From Nitrososphaerales archaeon TH703 (GTDB taxonomy: Archaea > Thermoproteota > Nitrososphaeria > Nitrososphaerales > Nitrososphaeraceae): a stretch of 5,580 bases of DNA. Below the pieces are notes generated by a model. The model had not been told where the DNA came from. It did no database searches and was given only the letters and a program-made list of their open reading frames with translations. The stretch's first letter is position 1. Each line of letters starts with the position of its first letter. The translations under genes and the position numbers were made by a program. The stretch covers positions 1 to 5,580 of the forward strand of contig JAATVL010000110.1 in the NCBI GenBank assembly GCA_014523525.1. The letters are read 5' to 3'. Shown one piece after another: positions 1 to 4,733 of this stretch.

Positions 1-171
1 AACATCAGCACTTTTTAATTATTAAACTATAGTTATACCTGATTTAATCTTCATTCAAAAGTGATACAAAATCCGCACTGTGAAGGATTCGAATTTGCGG
101 TAGGATTTAACATGTTAAGGATAGACCAATACTTGATAGTGTTCTATATAGAAAATGTTATGATATTATCA
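1..171. other. Left-edge intergenic stretch with short palindromes
   Basis: I see no convincing gene here; all frames are broken by stops within about 35 codons. The stretch holds two perfect 12-base palindromes, TTAACATGTTAA at 107-118 and TTCTATATAGAA at 142-153, with centres 35 bases apart. It also holds a 10-base palindrome, AACTATAGTT, at 25-34. A separate 5-bp inverted repeat pairs CCGCA (73-77) with TGCGG (96-100) around an ATTCGAAT palindrome. In AT-rich DNA a few such palindromes are expected by chance, so any regulatory role is speculative. Confidence 0.4.
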
Positions 172-177
172 GAATAG

Positions 178-204
178 AAAAAATAAAAAATTTGAGAATT
201 TTTT
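178..204 (-). terminator. Oligo-T terminator of the small minus-strand gene
   Basis: A perfect 8-bp AT stem pairs AAAAAATT (185-192) with AATTTTTT (197-204) around a TGAG loop. It overlaps the stop codon of the 72-residue gene. Read on the minus strand, the transcript ends in two T6 runs (complements of 185-190 and 178-183). Archaeal RNA polymerase terminates at oligo-T tracts, so this fits the end of that transcript. Confidence 0.5.
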
Positions 205-421
205 ATGCTAGCTCTTGCCCGGCCCTTTCTCTTTTTCTTCTTTCATACTTTTCTTGCACTAGGCCTTGTACTTCTTCAGATTCTAATTCCTTCATGGTTT
301 CTAATGCCCTTTCAATCACACTATCGAGATTTGCAACGTGATCGACTTCAACCTCAATTTCCATGTTTGGTCCTGATGATTTGTATTTAGGCGGAATAGA
401 AATTTTTATTCTTTGAGGCAT
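203..421 (-). CDS. Small charged hypothetical protein, 72 residues
   Basis: I do not recognise the family. The protein starts with a beta-strand-like segment (residues 3-9, RIKISIP). A second strand-like stretch (about 20-27, MEIEVEVD) follows, then a long amphipathic and very charged helix (about 31-68), rich in Glu, Lys and Arg and ending in a basic patch (KYERRKRER). There is no signal peptide, membrane segment or cysteine. The helix could form a coiled coil or bind nucleic acid or a partner, but this is inference. Support for a real gene comes from the ATG start, a TATA-like box about 25 bases upstream, an oligo-T terminator at the stop, and a protein-like composition. The frame on the opposite strand over the same bases looks like a low-complexity shadow. 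Confidence 0.6.
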   Translation of the reverse strand: MPQRIKISIPPKYKSSGPNMEIEVEVDHVANLDSVIERALETMKELESEEVQGLVQEKYERRKRERAGQELA

Positions 422-440
422 ATAGTTCCTTATCCGAGGT

Positions 441-450
441 ATATTTAAAT
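441..450 (-). promoter_or_regulatory. TATA-like box for the 72-residue gene
   Basis: On the minus strand the sequence reads ATTTAAATAT. Its centre lies about 25 bases upstream of the ATG at 421, the distance expected between an archaeal TATA box and its transcription start. The mRNA would therefore be leaderless or nearly so, which also explains why no ribosome binding site is visible. Confidence 0.5.
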
Positions 451-477
451 TATTGGATACAAATGTACTGTTCAGTT

Positions 478-504
478 TTCTATTTTATTCTATTCTATTT
501 CTAC
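478..504. repeat. Short TTCTATT-type pyrimidine repeat
   Basis: This is an imperfect run of CTATT-like units (TTCTATTTTATTCTATTCTA and onward), strongly pyrimidine-rich on the plus strand. It lies between the promoter of the minus-strand small gene and the decayed coding stretch. It may be simple slippage-prone sequence with no function. Confidence 0.35.
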
Positions 505-520
505 TCCCAAAATTTGGTTA

Positions 521-877
521 AACTTTTATCAGAACGTCGTTATTGTTAAACAGAATCAGAATAAGGTTAGAAATTCTAGAAAGACTGTATTCAGATCCAG
601 TCGAAATGGCTCCTACCCCATTCCGATATGTGTATTTGGATTCCGTGATTATCATGATATACAGGAAAAGAGAAAAGAAGCAATACAAGCTGCACACACG
701 TTCTATCTCAATTCTATGAGAACTAATGATGAGAAGTAGGTATCGGACAAGTAGTAAAATATATTGATTTATCAGAAAAGCATAAAGCTAAGTTCATAGT
801 GACTATAAAGCGTAAAAAAACATGATCGTACAGACAAAGCTGATATCAAGGCCTATAGTAGATTTGACTCATTGTGA
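521..877 (+). pseudogene. Probable decayed small gene in three frame segments
   Basis: Segment A is open from 449 to the TAG at 737-739, with no in-frame ATG, GTG or TTG before a late ATG. Its C-terminal part looks like real protein: GSYPIPICVFGFRDYHDIQE (608-667), then a Lys/Ala/Gln-rich helix. Segment B (733-825) moves to another frame and reads EVGIGQVVKYIDLSEKHKAK, ending KRKKT at a TGA. Segment C (806-877) returns to the first frame just past an A7 run (814-820) and reads KKHDRTDKADIKAYSRFDSL. Two indels, near 730-740 and in the A7 run, would join all three into one protein of at least about 100 residues. I do not recognise the family. The long open stretch in AT-rich DNA argues for recent coding history; the missing start and two shifts argue that it is dead. 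Chance open frames remain possible. Confidence 0.35.
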
Positions 878-888
878 CACCTTTTCGG

Positions 889-898
889 TAAATTTGAG
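889..898 (+). promoter_or_regulatory. Weak TATA-like element upstream of nurA
   Basis: The sequence GGTAAATTTG lies about 25 bases before the nurA ATG at 919, matching the spacing of a leaderless archaeal promoter. It is a poor match to a TATA consensus. No Shine-Dalgarno-like sequence precedes the ATG, which agrees with a leaderless start of the operon. Confidence 0.3.
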
Positions 899-918
899 TA
901 GTAATGTGCTAATTAACA

Positions 919-2049
919 ATGTATGAAGTCGATTCACCATCTTTTCTGGAAATTCCTGCTTCCTTAGTAGAACAGATGTTAGAGAAAACTAGCGAAATTG
1001 GAGAGATACTTCAAAGCTCCATGAATGATATAAATCGTAAAAGAGAGAAATTCCGTCTGCAACTCGAACAAATAGGACTGCTAGATAATGATATTAATTT
1101 TGGGAATACTAAGCCATTAGTTTCAGGTGGAGTAGATGGAGCCTATGCTGTTGATCGTCTCTTGGGAACTGATTTGTTGTTTGCAGCCGCCGTCGGAGTA
1201 GAGGGTATAAATGAATTAGAAAATGGAAAACGGATTGCACCCAACCATGATGTGTTTGTTTACCCGGAAAAACATAATCCTGAAAATATGATTTCGGCAA
1301 GAGCAATTATGCTAGAAATGGAAATCAAACTAGCAGCAAATGCCCCATATGATATAGTATATCTTGACGGGTCCCTTACGACTGCATTAATACATATGTA
1401 CAAGGCTATCAATTTTATAGACAATCTTAATTCAAAGTCTTCTGACAAAATTAGGGAAGATTTTAAAGATTTTTTGATTTCATATAAGAAAATTTTGGAC
1501 TTGAAAGACACTTACAAATATTATCTCGGAATACCAAAATATACTTCTAGGAATGATATAGGTAAAAACCTTCATTGGCCTGAGAACTATGATGATAGAG
1601 CAATTCTAACCTTGATATTGGATCCAGGAGAATTTACACGTCCAAAATTATTTACAAGCGAAGAAGGATGGCATGTAAGATTACCATATGAGGATGAAGA
1701 ACTTCGAGTCTTGATGCAGCAAGTAATTTCAGGAATAAAAAACCTATCTGTAATTTATTACAAACCGCACCCTTGGTGTCCCGCGCTAAGAATTGAATTG
1801 CCATCCGCAACAGCTGATGATGAAACGAAACTAAATTCCATTTTAATCAACATAAAGGATCAATGCCAGACACCCTCTATCATGGAACCTTTCCCACTAT
1901 ATATGGCTGATAGAATAGCTAAACATATGGCTCCAGCCATTCCAGCTTATAAACAAATCATAATGAACCAAATGACACAGTTAAATGATCACAATGAAAA
2001 AGATATATTTTTTCTAATGCATTCATACAGAACGGAAGGCGGATCATAA
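919..2049 (+). CDS. nurA: NurA-family 5'-3' nuclease, HerA partner
   Basis: NurA is an RNase H-like-fold, Mn-dependent 5'-3' exonuclease and endonuclease that docks on the HerA translocase and resects DNA ends. The 376-residue length suits the family. Visible motifs, in order, are: GGVDGAYAVD (70-79, metal-binding Asp73); AIMLEMEIKLA (129-139, a Glu at 133 or 135); YDIVYLDGSL (144-153, Asp150); GIPKYTSRND (204-213, matching the GxSKxSxS loop); LILDPGEFTRP (232-242); and VIYYKPH followed by LRIELP (278-294). The C-terminal motif reads EPFPLYMADRIAK (323-335). Many NurA proteins have Tyr and His where this has Glu323 and Asp331. The N-terminal 60 residues are helical and charged, as in other NurA proteins. 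An in-frame stop at 910-912 fixes ATG 919 as the first possible start. The gene is followed after two bases by herA, so the two are co-transcribed. Family assignment is firm; retained nuclease activity is inferred from the three acidic residues. Confidence 0.88.
   Translation: MYEVDSPSFLEIPASLVEQMLEKTSEIGEILQSSMNDINRKREKFRLQLEQIGLLDNDINFGNTKPLVSGGVDGAYAVDRLLGTDLLFAAAVGVEGINELENGKRIAPNHDVFVYPEKHNPENMISARAIMLEMEIKLAANAPYDIVYLDGSLTTALIHMYKAINFIDNLNSKSSDKIREDFKDFLISYKKILDLKDTYKYYLGIPKYTSRNDIGKNLHWPENYDDRAILTLILDPGEFTRPKLFTSEEGWHVRLPYEDEELRVLMQQVISGIKNLSVIYYKPHPWCPALRIELPSATADDETKLNSILINIKDQCQTPSIMEPFPLYMADRIAKHMAPAIPAYKQIIMNQMTQLNDHNEKDIFFLMHSYRTEGGS
2034..2042 (+). promoter_or_regulatory. Possible ribosome binding site for herA
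   Basis: The purine-rich GGAAGGCGG lies inside the last codons of nurA, nine bases before the TTG at 2052. It supports TTG as the herA start: the frame has no ATG or GTG nearby, and the next in-frame Met (residue 171) would remove the whole N-terminal domain. Confidence 0.45.
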
Positions 2050-2051
2050 TT

Positions 2052-3845
2052 TTGGAAATAAGTTTAGAAAATACTATTGATAAAAAGATTAATTACTTGT
2101 TAAAAGATAGTTCCATATTAGGAACAATTGGATCACCCTCTTCTACAATCGAACTTGCTCTAGATGTATTAGAATCTTCGGTCACAAGACAACTTGTTGG
2201 TGAATTGGCTATTTTCAAATATTTACAGGATTCTAAAAATCATTATGCAATTGGTCAAATAATAGAAATCGCGCTAAAGAACTTTTTATTGGAGGATCCT
2301 ACGATAAAGTCTGTGGCAAGAAAAAGAGGTTCAGTTAATCCTATTAGTGGTATACAGGATGTTCATGTAGGAAAGTTACTTTGTAGCGCTATATTTACTA
2401 GTTCTGAAGATCTAGTTGAACCAAGTTTATTAGGAACGGTGCCACCTACGGGGACGTATGTTTATCAAGTAAATGATAATATTTTAAGTACTATTTTAGA
2501 AAAGCAAAAGAACAGTTTATTCTATTTGGGGAACAGTTATGGATCTAAAACTAAATTGCCAATGTGGTTTAAGCATTTTGATTATGGGGAAAGCGGTGCA
2601 GGTGAAGCCTATCATTTAGGAATCTTCGGAATAACTGGTTCTGGAAAGTCAACATTGGCAAAAATGATTCTGACAGCATATTCCAAATTTCCTCATATGG
2701 GATTATTAGTAATGGATCCTGTCGGGGAGTTTTCTAAGAGTTTCGCAAATGATTACAACAATAATACTGACAAGAAATACCAGAACTACGGTTCTAATTT
2801 CAGTATGAAAAAAATTATGAACTCTCTCAATAAAGAAGTTCTGGCAATTAACGTTAGAAATCTCGTTTTAGATAGATGGACGTTGTTTGAAGAAATTTTA
2901 TTGCAATCACAATTCTTTCATCAATTAACAATTAATGGCGCAAACAGGAGATTTGCCGTAGACGCATTGATACCCAAAATTAGAAATAAATCATCATTAA
3001 CTAACCTGATAAAAAGAGAGTCCTTTGACCTTTTTATAAATGAATTGCGGAAGGAAGAAGTCCAGATTCTCATATTTTCAACTCCAGAACCAAGGAAGAG
3101 ACTAAATAACCTTGTTTCTAGTTTGGATCAAAAAAATTTAGATAATTTGTATTCTCAATTCTGGACTCCAATTTGTAGTCTATTTGAAAACAGACAAGAT
3201 GCATTGACGATTGATGATCTTTTAGAGAAATTTTGTTGGAAAATAAAACCACTTATTGTAATAGATCTTTCTGAACAAACTGCTCACAGGATGCAACTGA
3301 AATACTGGAATGAAACTATTCAATCCTTAATACTGAAGCGATTACTTAGAGGGTTGGTTAGTCTAGGAGAAAAAACCTGGCAGAAGAACACTTCATTAAA
3401 TACGCTAGTTGTTCTGGACGAAGCACATAGATACGCTAGGAAAGACGAATTCACGGATATAAATCTTGAACAATTGAGACTAACTTTGCTAGATGCCGTG
3501 AGGACCACGAGAAAATATGGATTGGGATGGTTGTTTATCAGCACATCATTATCTAGTATCCACAGGGATATACTGCAGCAACTAAGAATTATTTTCTTTG
3601 GATTTGGGCTCTCACTAGGTAATGATTTAGTCACACTTAGAGAATTAGTATCTGATGAAAAAGGTATCGATTTGTATAGGACATTTACCGATCCCGCAAG
3701 TTCTTTCAATACAAAGACCAGAAAGTATTCGTTCATGACTCAGGGACCAGTTTCGCCATTATCATTTTCAGGATCGCCATTTTTCTTCAATGCCTTCAGT
3801 CCGAACGTCTTCATGAAGGAAAATAATTTAGATATAATGGAATGA
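2052..3845 (+). CDS. herA: HerA-like hexameric DNA translocase ATPase
   Basis: HerA is a FtsK/VirD4-type ring ATPase that pumps double-stranded DNA and activates NurA. The 597-residue protein has a HAS-barrel-like N-terminus (about 20-130, starting LGTIGSPSS and including a QLVGELAIFK strand). The RecA-like core follows: Walker A GITGSGKST (193-201, Lys199), LLVMDPVGEF (218-227, matching the usual DPHGEY), LIVIDLSEQ (401-409), Walker B TLVVLDEAHRYA (451-462, Asp456, Glu457), and the arginine motif AVRTTRKYGLGW (482-493). Right after it, WLFISTSLSSI (493-503) stands where HerA usually reads SQRP, so the sensor Gln is replaced by Thr498. An inserted region (about 230-395) carries the helical part of the ATPase, and the C-terminal tail (563-597) resembles the hexamer-locking tail. 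It starts with TTG two bases after nurA. There is no mre11 or rad50 beside it. The HerA family call is firm; its job as housekeeping or accessory is open. Confidence 0.88.
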   Translation: MEISLENTIDKKINYLLKDSSILGTIGSPSSTIELALDVLESSVTRQLVGELAIFKYLQDSKNHYAIGQIIEIALKNFLLEDPTIKSVARKRGSVNPISGIQDVHVGKLLCSAIFTSSEDLVEPSLLGTVPPTGTYVYQVNDNILSTILEKQKNSLFYLGNSYGSKTKLPMWFKHFDYGESGAGEAYHLGIFGITGSGKSTLAKMILTAYSKFPHMGLLVMDPVGEFSKSFANDYNNNTDKKYQNYGSNFSMKKIMNSLNKEVLAINVRNLVLDRWTLFEEILLQSQFFHQLTINGANRRFAVDALIPKIRNKSSLTNLIKRESFDLFINELRKEEVQILIFSTPEPRKRLNNLVSSLDQKNLDNLYSQFWTPICSLFENRQDALTIDDLLEKFCWKIKPLIVIDLSEQTAHRMQLKYWNETIQSLILKRLLRGLVSLGEKTWQKNTSLNTLVVLDEAHRYARKDEFTDINLEQLRLTLLDAVRTTRKYGLGWLFISTSLSSIHRDILQQLRIIFFGFGLSLGNDLVTLRELVSDEKGIDLYRTFTDPASSFNTKTRKYSFMTQGPVSPLSFSGSPFFFNAFSPNVFMKENNLDIME

Positions 3846-3916
3846 GATACAATACTTCTCTAGTTTAAAGTCATAAAATAAGTGAAATCAAATTAGACTA
3901 AAAACAGATTTACAAA

Positions 3917-3943
3917 TTCAATCCTTCCAGAAAGGAGATTGAA
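3917..3943 (+). other. Imperfect hairpin after herA
   Basis: TTCAATCCTT (3917-3926) pairs with AAGG then ATTGAA (3932-3943), with a two-base bulge and a CCAGA loop. It lies about 70 bases past the herA stop and has no oligo-T run after it. It may be a 3' structure of the nurA-herA transcript, or chance. Confidence 0.35.
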
Positions 3944-4010
3944 GTATACTGTCACGAACACAATCTGAGCATTCTAACATTTGTAAGCATCTTTACTATA
4001 CATCGAGTCA

Positions 4011-4029
4011 ATACATGTATTTATAGTAT
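4011..4029 (+). promoter_or_regulatory. TATA box with adjacent palindrome, VOC gene
   Basis: ATTTATAGTA (4019-4028) is a good TATA-like element about 30 bases before the preferred start at 4056. The perfect palindrome ATACATGTAT (4011-4020) overlaps its upstream edge, where the BRE/TFB contact would be. A repressor or activator bound there could affect initiation; this is inference. Confidence 0.4.
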
Positions 4030-4055
4030 TAATGGGTTATAACTTTAGATGCAAA

Positions 4056-4547
4056 ATGCAAAAAATTAGTCCGTGTTTGTGGTTTGATAATAATGCCGAG
4101 GAGGCAGTGGAATTTTATATCTCAGTTTTTAAGAATGCAAAGATTGGTAACGTTACACGATACGGAAAAGAGGGATATGAGATTCATAAAAAAGAGGAAG
4201 GAACTGTAATGACAATTGACTTTGAAATCGAGGGACAAAAATTTTTGGCCCTTAATGGCGGACCAATCTTTAAATTTAATGAAGCCATATCCTTCCAAAT
4301 CTATTGTGAAACACAAGAACAAGTTGATTATTACTGGGAAAAACTTTCTGAAGGTGGTGACAAAAATGCCCAGCAATGCGGATGGCTCAAGGACAAATTT
4401 GGAGTTTCGTGGCAAGTTGTTCCAACTGTTTTGATAACGATGCTACAAGACAAGGACTCTAACAAAACGGAAAGAGTCATGAAGGCAATGCTACAAATGC
4501 ACAAGCTTGACATTAATGCCTTAACAAAAGCCTTTCGAGAAGTATAA
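4056..4547 (+). CDS. PhnB-like VOC-fold protein (3-dmu-9_3-mt family)
   Basis: This is a glyoxalase/VOC-fold protein of the family named after 3-demethylubiquinone-9 3-methyltransferase (PhnB-like). No enzyme activity is established for most members. The 163 residues match the family closely: QKISPCLWFDNNAEEAVEFY at the start, TRYGKEG, an FLALNGGPIFKFNEA centre, VDYYWEKLSEGGDKNAQQCG, then WLKDKFGVSWQVVPT and a C-terminal helix with VMKAMLQMHKLDI. I prefer ATG 4056 because family members begin at MQKI; ATG 4032 would add eight residues (MGYNFRCK) not typical of the family. The TATA box fits 4056 slightly better. The family is common in bacteria, so gene transfer into an archaeon is plausible, but base composition looks like its surroundings. 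It is a single gene, downstream of herA by about 200 bases with its own promoter. A role in small-molecule binding is possible; the substrate is unknown. Confidence 0.88.
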   Translation: MQKISPCLWFDNNAEEAVEFYISVFKNAKIGNVTRYGKEGYEIHKKEEGTVMTIDFEIEGQKFLALNGGPIFKFNEAISFQIYCETQEQVDYYWEKLSEGGDKNAQQCGWLKDKFGVSWQVVPTVLITMLQDKDSNKTERVMKAMLQMHKLDINALTKAFREV

Positions 4548-4556
4548 CTAGCTTAT

Positions 4557-4580
4557 TGAAGCAGGTCGTGCTTCGCTTCA
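4557..4580 (+). terminator. Hairpin just after the VOC gene
   Basis: Two overlapping stems are possible: GAAGCA (4558-4563) with TGCTTC (4569-4574), or TGAAGC (4557-4562) with GCTTCA (4575-4580). It begins about ten bases after the stop codon. There is no long T run behind it, so calling it a terminator is tentative; it could be a transcript-end structure. Confidence 0.35.
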
Positions 4581-4601
4581 TCATATCCTTCCGTAGTCGG
4601 G

Positions 4602-4694
4602 ATGGATAAGCAAGAAGATGTTGCAATTATTATAGAATTATTTAGAATACAATATGAATGCCTAAAACCTGATGATAAACAAAATTATATTTAA
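4602..4694 (+). CDS. Possible 30-residue small protein
   Basis: An ATG opens a 30-codon frame (MDKQEDVAIIIELFRIQYEC, then LKPDDKQNYI) ending at TAA. It has a helix-like middle (residues 6-20) and a balanced charged composition, unlike random AT-rich translation. The frame is open upstream to 4560 but has no other good start there. No TATA box sits about 25 bases upstream and no ribosome binding site is obvious; GTCGGG just before the ATG is weak. It lies in the gap between two convergent genes. It could be a microprotein, the remnant of a larger gene, or chance. I do not recognise it. Confidence 0.25.
   Translation: MDKQEDVAIIIELFRIQYECLKPDDKQNYI
4675..4690 (-). terminator. T-rich end of the dioxygenase transcript
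   Basis: Read on the minus strand this stretch is ATATAATTTTGTTTAT, about 45 bases after the dioxygenase stop. It is the nearest T-rich stretch downstream and could be an archaeal oligo-T terminator, but the run is short. Confidence 0.25.
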
Positions 4695-4733
4695 TCATCT
4701 AAACTTTAGGGTTGTGGTTCTTACCAAGCATAT

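Noticed and set aside
51..113. Minus-strand 20-residue frame with a CGFC motif
   Set aside because: It is too short, no promoter or ribosome binding site is visible, and it overlaps the palindrome-rich stretch; likely chance.
606..719. 37-codon ATG frame in the region upstream of nurA
   Set aside because: Its translation is less protein-like than the overlapping frame that joins the decayed-gene segments, and it has no promoter.
3320..3736. 138-codon minus-strand frame inside herA
   Set aside because: It lies antisense to strong HerA motifs (Walker B, RKYG) and is rich in Ser/Leu as expected for an antisense shadow.
919..3845. Toxin-antitoxin or restriction system around the nuclease gene
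   Set aside because: The motifs are clearly NurA and HerA; no methylase, specificity subunit or antitoxin is present.
3917..3943. GATTGAAG-like sequence that resembles the end of a CRISPR repeat
   Set aside because: It occurs once; there is no regularly spaced repeat and no cas gene in the window.
4122..4415. 97-codon minus-strand frame inside the VOC gene
   Set aside because: It is antisense to a well-matched family protein and has no recognisable features.
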